From NCBI RefSeq assembly GCF_014654725.1, contig NZ_JACVZV010000036.1, forward strand, positions 62,001 through 126,000: 64,000 bases of DNA, written 5' to 3'. Of this stretch, positions 25,208-33,367 are shown piece by piece. This stretch comes from Vulcanococcus sp. Clear-D1. GTDB taxonomy: Bacteria > Cyanobacteriota > Cyanobacteriia > PCC-6307 > Cyanobiaceae. A program made the translations under genes and the position numbers. The notes under the pieces were generated by a model. That model was not told where the DNA came from and made no database searches. It was given only the letters and a program-made list of their open reading frames with translations. Positions within the stretch are counted from its first letter, which is position 1. Each line of letters begins with the position of its first letter.

Positions 25208-26083
25208 ATGTCACAGCCCGCCCTCACGATTGCCTCGCTGCTGCCGGATCCGCGCGTGGAGCGGGCCTGTCGCAGCTGGTTGAAGGGCGGTCGCTATCAG
25301 CTGGAGGATCTCGGCTCCCTTGCCGACCCCATTCAGGAGTTGCAGCAGCGGCGCGAGTTGTTCGATGTGGTGCTGTTGCAGCAGGGGGTTCACCCGCCTG
25401 AGGTGTACGAAACCTTGCGGCAGCAGGGGCTTCTGTTGCCCGCGGTGGTGATCGGTGAGGTGAGCGGCCGGGTCGAGTACCACGAGGCGGAGGTGCATCT
25501 CCCCCAAGACCAGCTCGAGCAGATCGCCTACAGCGTTGACGCGGCCGTGTCGCGGTTTCTGCGCCAGGGGTTGCCGGCGGCACCGGCCGGTGGGGGCGAA
25601 GCGGCCGGCGGCGATACGCCCGAACGCTGGCGCCTGCCCAATCGCCTGAAGGGGCGCCTGGGCTACTTGGGGGTGTTTTACAAGCGAGATCCCTCGCTGT
25701 TCCTGCGCAACCTGCCCCAGGAGGAGCGCGAGGAGCTGCTTCGCTCACTCAAACGCAGCTACCGCGACGTGTTGATCGGCTATTTCCGCGACCCTGCTGC
25801 CGCCAACCAGGCGATTGAGAGCTTTGTGCACTCCGCCTTCTTCTGTGATCTGCCGATCAACAAGGTGGTGGAAATTCACGTCGATCTGATTGACGCGTTC
25901 TGGAAGCAGCTCAAGCTGGAGGGGCACAAAAACGACTTCCTTCAGGACTATCGCCTCGCGTTGCTCGATGTCATGGCTCATCTCTGTGAGATGTACCGCC
26001 GCTCGGTGCCTCCCGACTTGCCCCTCGGAGCACCTCAAGACCCCGAGGAAGCCAGCCAGTCCCTATCCCAGGAGGTGATCTAG
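25208..26083 (+). CDS. kaiA: Circadian clock protein KaiA
   Basis: KaiA (291 aa) stimulates KaiC autophosphorylation. The N-terminal pseudo-receiver domain spans about residues 1-125, has no clear phosphoacceptor pocket, and is followed by a Gly/Ala-rich linker near 125-140. The C-terminal KaiC-binding four-helix domain is highly conserved: GRLGYLGVFYKRDPSLF, LLRSLKRSYRDVLIGYF, FVHSAFFCDLPINKVVEIH and LIDAFWKQLKLEGHKNDFLQDY. The protein is full length, unlike Prochlorococcus, which has lost the gene. Its stop is immediately followed by the kaiB ATG. Confidence 0.96.
   Translation: MSQPALTIASLLPDPRVERACRSWLKGGRYQLEDLGSLADPIQELQQRRELFDVVLLQQGVHPPEVYETLRQQGLLLPAVVIGEVSGRVEYHEAEVHLPQDQLEQIAYSVDAAVSRFLRQGLPAAPAGGGEAAGGDTPERWRLPNRLKGRLGYLGVFYKRDPSLFLRNLPQEEREELLRSLKRSYRDVLIGYFRDPAAANQAIESFVHSAFFCDLPINKVVEIHVDLIDAFWKQLKLEGHKNDFLQDYRLALLDVMAHLCEMYRRSVPPDLPLGAPQDPEEASQSLSQEVI
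26070..26083 (+). promoter_or_regulatory. Exceptionally strong ribosome-binding site of kaiB
   Basis: AGGAGGTGATC (26070-26080) is complementary over 11 bases to the bacterial 16S rRNA 3' tail and ends close to the kaiB ATG at 26084, with eight bases between AGGAGG and the start. It lies inside the last kaiA codons. Most genes in this window have weak or no such site. Confidence 0.85.
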
Positions 26084-26431
26084 ATGAGCCCGCGCAAGAC
26101 CTACATCCTCAAGCTGTACGTGGCAGGCAATACGCCCAACTCGATGCGGGCGCTCAAGACCCTGCGCAACATCCTCGATACCGAGTTTCAGGGGGTCTAT
26201 GCCCTGAAGGTGATTGATGTGCTGAAGAATCCCCAGCTCGCTGAGGAAGACAAGATCCTCGCCACGCCCACCCTGGCCAAGATTCTTCCACCACCGGTGC
26301 GCCGCATCATCGGCGATCTCTCCGATCGTGAACGGGTGTTGATTGGTCTTGATCTCCTTTATGAGGAGCTCAGCGATGAAGCGCTCAATGATCCCTATGG
26401 CGAGGAGGAGGACCCGGGCGGGCTGCTTTAA
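26084..26431 (+). CDS. kaiB: Circadian clock protein KaiB
   Basis: KaiB (115 aa) is the metamorphic protein that binds the CI ring of phosphorylated KaiC and sequesters KaiA. Conserved parts are [77 protein letters not shown], and an acidic tail (EEEDPGG). Its start codon directly follows the kaiA stop, so the genes are cotranscribed, unlike the better known S. elongatus arrangement with a separate kaiBC promoter. Confidence 0.97.
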   Translation: MSPRKTYILKLYVAGNTPNSMRALKTLRNILDTEFQGVYALKVIDVLKNPQLAEEDKILATPTLAKILPPPVRRIIGDLSDRERVLIGLDLLYEELSDEALNDPYGEEEDPGGLL

Positions 26432-26439
26432 CTGCCGTG

Positions 26440-26455
26440 TTGAAGCCGGCTTCAA
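26440..26455 (+). repeat. 16-bp perfect palindrome between kaiB and kaiC
   Basis: TTGAAGCCGGCTTCAA is fully self-complementary and begins nine bases after the kaiB stop, about 65 bases before the kaiC start. No T-run follows, so it is a poor terminator. It could be a protein-binding site or a stable hairpin that tunes kaiC relative to kaiB. A TAGATT hexamer at 26494-26499 could be a -10 element for a kaiC promoter, but I see no matching -35. Confidence 0.5.
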
Positions 26456-26520
26456 GCGTTCCCTGCTCCCCTGTGCATTCAGTCAGATCCCTCTAGATTC
26501 CCCCAAGGCCCACACGTTCC

Positions 26521-28065
26521 ATGCAGGACCCTTCCGCCACCAACCATGCCCTGTCCACGGTGCAGAAGCTGCCCACCGGGATCGAGGGTTTTGATGACAT
26601 CTGTCAGGGGGGGCTGCCCATTGGACGCTCCACGCTGATCAGCGGCACGTCCGGCACCGGTAAGACCGTTTTCTCCCTGAATTTCCTTTACAACGGCATT
26701 CGCCAGTTCGACGAACCGGGGATTTTCGTCACCTTTGAAGAGTCGCCGCTGGATATCCTGCGCAACGCTGCCAGTTTTGGCTGGAACCTCCAGGAGATGG
26801 TGGAGCAGGACAAGCTCTTTCTGCTGGATGCCTCCCCGGATCCGGAAGGTCAGGATGTGGCTGGCAGCTTTGATCTCTCGGGTTTGATCGAGCGGATCAA
26901 CTACGCCATCCGCAAATACAAGGCCCGCCGCGTGGCGATCGACTCGATCACCGCGGTGTTTCAGCAATACGACGCCGTTTCGGTGGTGCGGCGTGAGATT
27001 TTCCGCCTGATTGCCCGGCTTAAGGAGATCGGTGTGACCACGGTGATGACCACCGAGCGCATCGATGAATACGGCCCCATTGCCCGTTACGGCGTGGAGG
27101 AGTTCGTGAGCGACAACGTGGTGATCCTCCGCAACGTGCTCGAAGGGGAGCGGCGGCGCCGCACCGTGGAGATCCTTAAGTTGCGCGGCACCACCCATAT
27201 GAAGGGGGAGTTTCCCTTCACGATGGGCTCCCACGGCATCAGCATCTTCCCGCTCGGGGCGATGCGCCTCACGCAGCGCAGCTCCAATGTGCGCGTGAGC
27301 TCCGGAGTGCCGCGGCTTGATGAGATGTGTGGCGGCGGTTTCTTCAAGGATTCGATCATCCTGGCTACCGGCGCTACCGGCACCGGCAAGACGCTGCTGG
27401 TGAGCAAGTTTGTGGAGAACGCCTGCGCGAATAAGGAGCGGGCGATCTTGTTTGCTTACGAGGAATCGCGGGCTCAGCTGCTTCGCAATGCCACCAGCTG
27501 GGGCATTGACTTTGAACAGATGGAGCGTGATGGCCTGCTCAAGATCATCTGCGCCTACCCCGAATCCACCGGCCTAGAGGATCACCTGCAGATCATCAAA
27601 ACCGAGATCGGCCAGTTCAAGCCGTCGCGGATGGCGATTGATTCGCTCTCAGCCCTGGCTCGCGGCGTCAGCCACAACGCCTTCCGTCAGTTTGTGATCG
27701 GCGTGACCGGTTATGCCAAGCAGGAAGAGATCGCCGGCTTCTTCACGAACACCTCCGAGGAGTTCATGGGCAGCCACTCGATCACCGATTCCCATATCTC
27801 CACGATCACCGACACGATCCTGCTGCTGCAATACGTGGAGATTCGTGGCGAAATGGCCCGGGCCCTCAACGTGTTCAAGATGCGCGGCTCCTGGCACGAC
27901 AAGGGCATCCGCGAATTCATGATCACGGGCAACGGCCCCGAGATCAAGGATTCGTTCTCCAACTTCGAGCGGATCATCAGCGGTGTGCCTCACCGCATCA
28001 ACACCGATGAGCGGAGCGAGCTTTCGCGCATCGTGCAGGGCGTGACCAGCGACGAACGGCTCTAG
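26521..28065 (+). CDS. kaiC: Circadian clock ATPase/kinase KaiC
   Basis: KaiC (514 aa) is the double-RecA clock hexamer. CI has Walker A GTSGTGKT (residues 42-49) and catalytic Glu73/Glu74; CII has ATGATGTGKT (282-291) and Glu314/Glu315. The phosphorylation sites SITDSHIST give Ser427 and Thr428, with Thr422 nearby, equivalent to S431, T432 and T426 of S. elongatus. All key residues are intact, so a working KaiABC oscillator is expected. It ends in a four-base tail-to-tail overlap (CTAG) with nblS. kaiB lies 89 bases upstream. Confidence 0.98.
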   Translation: MQDPSATNHALSTVQKLPTGIEGFDDICQGGLPIGRSTLISGTSGTGKTVFSLNFLYNGIRQFDEPGIFVTFEESPLDILRNAASFGWNLQEMVEQDKLFLLDASPDPEGQDVAGSFDLSGLIERINYAIRKYKARRVAIDSITAVFQQYDAVSVVRREIFRLIARLKEIGVTTVMTTERIDEYGPIARYGVEEFVSDNVVILRNVLEGERRRRTVEILKLRGTTHMKGEFPFTMGSHGISIFPLGAMRLTQRSSNVRVSSGVPRLDEMCGGGFFKDSIILATGATGTGKTLLVSKFVENACANKERAILFAYEESRAQLLRNATSWGIDFEQMERDGLLKIICAYPESTGLEDHLQIIKTEIGQFKPSRMAIDSLSALARGVSHNAFRQFVIGVTGYAKQEEIAGFFTNTSEEFMGSHSITDSHISTITDTILLLQYVEIRGEMARALNVFKMRGSWHDKGIREFMITGNGPEIKDSFSNFERIISGVPHRINTDERSELSRIVQGVTSDERL

Positions 28066-30062
28066 ATCAGCTCCGGGCTGCGGCTGGCGCGCTCGACCTC
28101 AAGCTGGAGCTCACTGTCGTCGGCCTGCTCGAGCGGTAGATCGAACCAGAAGGTGGTGCCCACTCCCAGCTCGCTGGCCATGCGCACCTGCGTGCCGTGC
28201 TTCTCGAGGATGCCGCGCACGATCGAAAGGCCCAGACCTGTGCCTACTTCGGTGTGCACAGCGTTCTCCACCCGGTAGAAGCGCTCGAAGATGCGTTGCT
28301 GGTCTTCGCGGGAAATGCCGGAACCTGTGTCGGCGATCTCCACGCGCAGGCGCGGAAGCGGGGCGGTGAGGGCGCAGGTGGGGCTGTCACCACTGGCTTC
28401 GGTGCTCGGATCAATCAGGCAGGTGTCGGGCCAGGGGTAGGCCCGCAGCATCAGCCGGCCGCCGCTGGCGGTGAACTTCAAGCCATTGCCCACCAGGTTG
28501 TCGAACACCTGCAGCAGCAGATCCCAGTTGCCCCGGACTCGCGGCAGTTGTTCATCCACCTCCAGAGAGAGTTCCACGCCCTTGTCCTGTGCATTGAGCC
28601 GGTAGTTGCGCAGGGTCTGTTCCATGGCGGGCCGAAGTTCCACCGGTTCCATGCTCCAGCTGCGGTCGCTCTCCAGCCGTGAGAGATCGAGCACATCGTT
28701 CACCAGGCGGGTGAGCCGATCGGTTTCGGCGTTGGCGATGGCCAGAAACTCCTTGCGGTCTTCCTCGCTGAGCTGATCTCCCAGATCGTGGAGCGTTTCC
28801 ACGTAGCTCTTGATGTTGAACAGGGGTGTGCGCAGTTCGTGGGAGACGTTGCTGATGAAACGGCTCTGGGCAGCGTTGAGTTCCACTTCCCGGGTGAGGT
28901 CCTGCACGGTGACGGCGATGCCCTTGAGGCTTTCACCGCTCACATCCCGCACCGACTGGAGCACGATGCGCAGGGTGCGGGCCGGTTCGCCGAAGCTGCA
29001 GCGCACATCGCTGCTGTCGCGCTCACCGCTGAGCAGAGTTTCAAGCGGTGTTTGTAGTTCAAGGGCGAGCACCTCCGGCAGCTCATCTCCCACGAGCGCC
29101 CCTTCGAGCTTGCGGCCTTCCCAGCGGAAGAGCCGCCGTGCCGTGGGGTTCACCAGCACCACCCGGCCCTCGGCATCCAGCAGCAGGGCCCCATCGGCCA
29201 TGGTCGCGATCAGCGACTGCTGCTTCACCTGGGCGGCGGTGAGCTCCTCGATGTTCGCTTCGTTGTAGGCCTCGAGCTGAGAGGCCATGTCGTTGAAGCC
29301 TTCCAGGAGCTCCCCGAGTTCGCCGCCCACCGGCAGGGCGATCCGCGCTTCGAAGTCGCCGCTGGCGATGGAGCGCACGCCCCGCAGCAGCTCCTTCACC
29401 GGTTGGGTGATGGTGAGGGCGTTGAACACTGCCCCCAGGATCACCAGCACCCAGATCGAGATGAACACCGCCACCGTCACCTCGCGGCTGAGGGCGGCAC
29501 TGGCCAGGGCGGCCTCGTTGGGGTTGATGCCGAGGGCCAGCACCCCCAGATAGCGATCGCCCGCCACCAGCGGCACGAACACATCGGTCACCTGCCCATC
29601 GGGGCTGAGGTGTTGGCGGATGAGGGGGTTCTGGGGGCGGCGGGCTAGATCGGCCGGCAGCTCCAGCCGGCGGCTGAGCAGCAATTCACTGCTGCTGCCG
29701 CTGCTGCCGCTGATCGGGATCCCGAGGTAGATCACGCCGTCGGGATCGGCGAAAAAGATGTAGCGAAGGCTCCGGCTCGACTTCCAGAACCGTTCAGCCA
29801 CCGCCGCCAGCTCGCGGTCGTTGCCCTCCGCCACCAGCGGCGTCACGTTGGCGGAGAGCAGCAGGCCCAGGTCGCGGGCGAAGCGGGTGTCGCTCATGCG
29901 CACATCCGCCTGGATGCCGTTGAGAGCGAAGAAGCAGATCCCCGCCATCACCAGGCTCACCACCAGGGTGGCGGCTGCCAGCAGCTTGGTTTGCAGGCTG
30001 AATTCGGCCCACCAGCGCGCCAGCCGCTGCTGCCAGTTCAAGGGGGCCGTGCCCGCACTCAT
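28062..30062 (-). CDS. nblS: Sensor histidine kinase NblS (Hik33/DspA)
   Basis: NblS (666 aa) is the conserved, usually essential cyanobacterial kinase that controls high-light, nutrient and phycobilisome-degradation responses. Domains in order: membrane helix (about 28-48), extracytosolic sensor region, second helix (about 194-213), HAMP (ITQPVKELLRGVRSI), PAS (GALLLDAEGRVVLVN), HisKA with SNVSHELRTPLF (His near residue 408), and an ATPase domain with FDNLVGNGLKF, IADTGSGIS and TGLGLSIV. Its start overlaps the purD stop (ATGA). Confidence 0.94.
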   Translation of the reverse strand: MSAGTAPLNWQQRLARWWAEFSLQTKLLAAATLVVSLVMAGICFFALNGIQADVRMSDTRFARDLGLLLSANVTPLVAEGNDRELAAVAERFWKSSRSLRYIFFADPDGVIYLGIPISGSSGSSSELLLSRRLELPADLARRPQNPLIRQHLSPDGQVTDVFVPLVAGDRYLGVLALGINPNEAALASAALSREVTVAVFISIWVLVILGAVFNALTITQPVKELLRGVRSIASGDFEARIALPVGGELGELLEGFNDMASQLEAYNEANIEELTAAQVKQQSLIATMADGALLLDAEGRVVLVNPTARRLFRWEGRKLEGALVGDELPEVLALELQTPLETLLSGERDSSDVRCSFGEPARTLRIVLQSVRDVSGESLKGIAVTVQDLTREVELNAAQSRFISNVSHELRTPLFNIKSYVETLHDLGDQLSEEDRKEFLAIANAETDRLTRLVNDVLDLSRLESDRSWSMEPVELRPAMEQTLRNYRLNAQDKGVELSLEVDEQLPRVRGNWDLLLQVFDNLVGNGLKFTASGGRLMLRAYPWPDTCLIDPSTEASGDSPTCALTAPLPRLRVEIADTGSGISREDQQRIFERFYRVENAVHTEVGTGLGLSIVRGILEKHGTQVRMASELGVGTTFWFDLPLEQADDSELQLEVERASRSPELI
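29553..29560. repeat. HIP1 octamer GCGATCGC (one example of at least nine)
   Basis: GCGATCGC, the highly iterated palindrome of cyanobacterial genomes, occurs here and at 21543, 33207, 35953, 39274, 39502, 48817, 49780 and 52417 (start positions I checked). This is more than base composition alone would give in 64 kb. All the sites checked fall within coding regions. They are a lineage marker rather than a gene-specific element. Confidence 0.75.
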
Positions 30063-31378
30063 TGGCTGCGCACCTGATGGCCGATGTCGCGGCGGAAGGT
30101 CATGCCGTCGTAGTTCACCTGAGCCAGGCCGGTGTAAGCCCGCTCGAAGGCGTTGTCAAAGGTGTCGGCCTGGGCCACCACGGCCAGCACGCGGCCCCCG
30201 CTGGTGAGGCAGCGACCATCGGCCTGTCGCTGGGTTCCGGCATGGAACAGCTGTAGGTCGTCGGCGGGTTGCAACTCGCTGTGGATCACATCGCCCTTGC
30301 GGATCTCGCCGGGATAGCCCTGCGCTGCCGCAATCACGCAGGCGCTGCAGTGCGGGGCAATGCTGAGCGCTGGCGCCTGGTGGAGTGTTCCATTGGCGCA
30401 GGCCAGCAGCACCGCCGCCAATTCAGGACCCAGCAGCGGCATCAGCGTTTCGCATTCCGGATCGCCGAAGCGGCAGTTGAACTCGATCACGCTGGGGCCC
30501 TTCTCGGTGAGCATCAGGCCGGCGTAGATCACCCCCTGGTAGCGGATGCCGCGGCTGTTCAAGGCCGCCAGGGTGGGCTCCAGCACCAGCTGGCGCACCT
30601 GCTCCAAACCTGCTGCATCGAGTAGAGGGGCTGGGGCGTAGGCGCCCATGCCGCCGGTGTTGGGGCCGGTGTCGCCTTCTCCGATGCGCTTGTGGTCCTG
30701 GGCGGGCGGGAGCAGCACCATGCGCTCGCCGTCGGTGAGCGCAAACACCGAAACCTCCGGGCCATGGGTGCGCTCCTCCAGCACCAGCGAAGCTCCGGCG
30801 CCGAAGCGGCCTTCAAAGATCTCCTCGATGGCGCTGCGGGCTTCCTCGATCGATTCAGCCACTGTGACGCCCTTGCCGGCCGCCAGGCCATCCGCTTTCA
30901 CCACCAGCGGCTTGCCCTGGGCCTCCAGGGCCTCCAGGGCCTCGTCGCGGCTGTTGGCTTTCCAATAGCCGGCCGTGGGCACTCCCGCCTCCACCATCAG
31001 CGCCTTCGCCCACTGTTTGCTGGCCTCCAGCTGGGCTCCATCGGCGCCAGGGCCGAACACGGGGAATCCGGCGGCGCGGAGCTGGTCCGCCAGGCCCGCG
31101 GCCAAGGGGGCTTCCGGTCCCACCACCACCAGATCCACCCCGTGCTCGCGGCAGGCCGCCAGCAGGCCGTCGTGGTCGCTTTCGGCGATGGAGAGCTGCA
31201 TGCAGCCCTCCAGCTCCTGGGTGCCCCCGTTGCCGGGGCTGACCCACACCTGCTGGACGCCATGGCTGCGGTTGAGGGCCCAGGCCAGCGCGTTTTCGCG
31301 GCCACCGCCGCCCACCACCAAGACGCGGGCAGGGCTCACGCCGTGGGCGGGGCTCACTGCGGGGGCGGCGGTGCTCAT
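30059..31378 (-). CDS. purD: Phosphoribosylamine--glycine ligase
   Basis: PurD (439 aa) makes GAR in purine synthesis. ATP-grasp features are present: RVLVVGGGGRENALAWAL, VVVGPEAPLAAGLADQLR, VVKADGLAAGKGVTVAES, VLLPPAQDHKRIGEGDTGPN and FNCRFGDPECETLMP. purC, another purine step, lies divergently 1.2 kb away. The stop overlaps the nblS start by four bases; the purD-nblS pairing is known in picocyanobacteria, although the functional link is unclear. Confidence 0.96.
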   Translation of the reverse strand: MSTAAPAVSPAHGVSPARVLVVGGGGRENALAWALNRSHGVQQVWVSPGNGGTQELEGCMQLSIAESDHDGLLAACREHGVDLVVVGPEAPLAAGLADQLRAAGFPVFGPGADGAQLEASKQWAKALMVEAGVPTAGYWKANSRDEALEALEAQGKPLVVKADGLAAGKGVTVAESIEEARSAIEEIFEGRFGAGASLVLEERTHGPEVSVFALTDGERMVLLPPAQDHKRIGEGDTGPNTGGMGAYAPAPLLDAAGLEQVRQLVLEPTLAALNSRGIRYQGVIYAGLMLTEKGPSVIEFNCRFGDPECETLMPLLGPELAAVLLACANGTLHQAPALSIAPHCSACVIAAAQGYPGEIRKGDVIHSELQPADDLQLFHAGTQRQADGRCLTSGGRVLAVVAQADTFDNAFERAYTGLAQVNYDGMTFRRDIGHQVRSQ

Positions 31379-31514
31379 GGGCCAGCTGGAAAGGGTGTCT
31401 GCTCCTGCGGACTCCCCTAGGTTGAGGCCAAGAGGACTGCCGCTGGTGCCATCCCTTCTTTACACGCCGGTGGTTCCCTGCTCGCCCCGCCATCGGAGGC
31501 GTTCCTGGTGGTCT

Positions 31515-32573
31515 GTGCCCCGACGCAGCGCCCTACTCGTGATGCTGGGCCTGATTGCCTTGCTGGCGGCTCGGCCCGCTTCGGCTCAGGAGCTGTTCAT
31601 CCTCCGCGTGATCGGCGGTTTCTTTGAGCCCAAGGCGCCGGTGCCCGAGCCCGGGCCCTCGGCCCCGCCGGTGCCCGGCAGCATGCCCGAGGCGCCATTC
31701 CAGGAGCTTCTGCAGAAGGGCGATCTGCCGGCTCTGAACCTGGCCTGCGTGGAGGCCGATGGCTTTGGCTTCACCAAACGCCTGCAGTTGTTGCAGGCGC
31801 GGCTGCTGACGATCGCTCCAGCTCCCCAGCCCTTGCAAACCGTGCTGGTGAATGCCAATGCCCTGCTCAGTTGCCGGGCACCCGATGCGGCCCTGATCGT
31901 GCTCAACCGCTTCAGCCCCCAGCCGGGGGTGGAACGGGATCAGTGGCTGGTGCAGCGTTGGCGGGCTACCCAGGCTGGCCTGCATCACGGCCTGGCGGTG
32001 GAGACCCTGGAGGAGTTGGCGAAGGGCAACCCTGCCAGTCTGGAAACCTTGGCCTTGCCGCTCAAGCTGCGCGACGACGGATCGATCGCCACCCGCCCGG
32101 GGCTGGACGTGTATGTGGATCATCTGCTGGTGTTGGGCCGCCGCAGCGATGCAGCAGCGGCGCTGCTGGCTGGCCAGATGCCCGGAAAACCGATGGCGGA
32201 GCGGCTCAAGCAGGCGGTGGCGCTGCTCAACCAGATGCCGCTCCAGGAGCGTGATCAGCTCCTGGAGCGGGCCCTCGATCAGGCGGCCGCGGCAGAAGCC
32301 TGGGGCCTGGCGATCGAACTGTTGAATCAGCAGCGGGCCCTGCTGGTGGCGGAGGGTGCGGACGCCAGTCGGCCCCGAGAGCGGCTGGAGCGGCTCAGCC
32401 AACGGGTCGACGATGCCTACAGCGCCTGGCAGCTGGCACGGCAGGATCCTCAACAGAGCGAGCGCAGCACGCAGCTGCAACAGCAGTTGCGCAGCCCCCG
32501 CGCTACTGGTGGTCACGCTGCCGCGCGAATCGCCATTCCATCCCCCGCTTCACCCCGTCCGCCGCAGCCATGA
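31515..32573 (+). CDS. Exported protein of unknown function (upstream of purC)
   Basis: The product (about 352 aa from GTG 31515) has a signal peptide, [18 protein letters not shown], with likely cleavage after ARPASA, then a Pro-rich region ([17 protein letters not shown]). The rest is helical, Leu/Gln-rich repeats ([43 protein letters not shown]). It looks like an exported helical-repeat protein. GTG 31446, with AGAGGA upstream, is an alternative start that lengthens the leader. It overlaps the purC start by ATGA. I do not recognise a family. Confidence 0.7.
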   Translation: MPRRSALLVMLGLIALLAARPASAQELFILRVIGGFFEPKAPVPEPGPSAPPVPGSMPEAPFQELLQKGDLPALNLACVEADGFGFTKRLQLLQARLLTIAPAPQPLQTVLVNANALLSCRAPDAALIVLNRFSPQPGVERDQWLVQRWRATQAGLHHGLAVETLEELAKGNPASLETLALPLKLRDDGSIATRPGLDVYVDHLLVLGRRSDAAAALLAGQMPGKPMAERLKQAVALLNQMPLQERDQLLERALDQAAAAEAWGLAIELLNQQRALLVAEGADASRPRERLERLSQRVDDAYSAWQLARQDPQQSERSTQLQQQLRSPRATGGHAAARIAIPSPASPRPPQP

Positions 32574-33325
32574 CCAGCTACAGCCTTGGATCGCTGCTCT
32601 ATGAGGGCAAGGCCAAGCGGGTGTTCGTCACCGATCAGGCCGATCTGGTGGCGGTGGAATACAAAGACGACGCCACCGCCTTCAACGCCCTGAAGAAGGC
32701 TCAGCTGGCCGGTAAAGGGGAGCTCAACTGCCAGATCTCTGCTCGATTGTTCGAGCTGCTGGAGCGCGAGGGGATCGCCACCCACTACCTGGCGCTGCAG
32801 GAACCCAATTGGATGCTGGTGCGTCCGGTGCAGATCGTTCCTGTGGAAGTGGTGGTGCGCAACATCGCGTTTGGATCGCTCTGCAAGCAGATGCCGATTG
32901 AGCCCGGCGCCCCCCTTGAGCCCCCTCTGCTCGATCTCTATTACAAGGACGACGCCTTTGGTGATCCCCTGCTCACCGATGCCCGCCTGGAGCGACTGGG
33001 GCTGCTGACGCCGGCCCAGCGCCAGGAGCTGGAGCGACTGGCCATGGCGGTGAATGCTTGCCTGCGCCAGTTCTTTGCCGGAATCGCGCTGCAGCTGGTG
33101 GATTTCAAGATCGAGTTGGGCTTCACCGCCGATGGAGACTTGGTGGTGGCCGATGAGATCAGCCCCGACACCTGCCGCCTCTGGGATCTGCAGGTGAGCG
33201 ACGCCAGCGATCGCATTCTGGATAAAGACCGCTTCCGTCAGGACCTCGGCGGCGTGGTGGAGGCCTACGGGGAGGTTCTCAAACGGGTCCAAGGCGCCTG
33301 CCCTTCACCCCGTCTGGGCAAGTAA
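32570..33325 (+). CDS. purC: Phosphoribosylaminoimidazole-succinocarboxamide synthase
   Basis: PurC (251 aa) condenses CAIR with aspartate in purine synthesis. Typical motifs are [64 protein letters not shown] and [14 protein letters not shown]. Its ATG overlaps the stop of the exported unknown protein. bamA begins 43 bases downstream, and purC upstream of bamA is a familiar cyanobacterial order. Confidence 0.96.
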   Translation: MTSYSLGSLLYEGKAKRVFVTDQADLVAVEYKDDATAFNALKKAQLAGKGELNCQISARLFELLEREGIATHYLALQEPNWMLVRPVQIVPVEVVVRNIAFGSLCKQMPIEPGAPLEPPLLDLYYKDDAFGDPLLTDARLERLGLLTPAQRQELERLAMAVNACLRQFFAGIALQLVDFKIELGFTADGDLVVADEISPDTCRLWDLQVSDASDRILDKDRFRQDLGGVVEAYGEVLKRVQGACPSPRLGK

Positions 33326-33367
33326 GTTCGGCGGAATTTGCGGCTCTGCCGCACTCCTGCTGTACCC

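Noticed and set aside
30920..30950. Short tandem repeat (cctccaggg) in purD
   Set aside because: It encodes the EALEALEAQ helix of PurD and has no further copies nearby.
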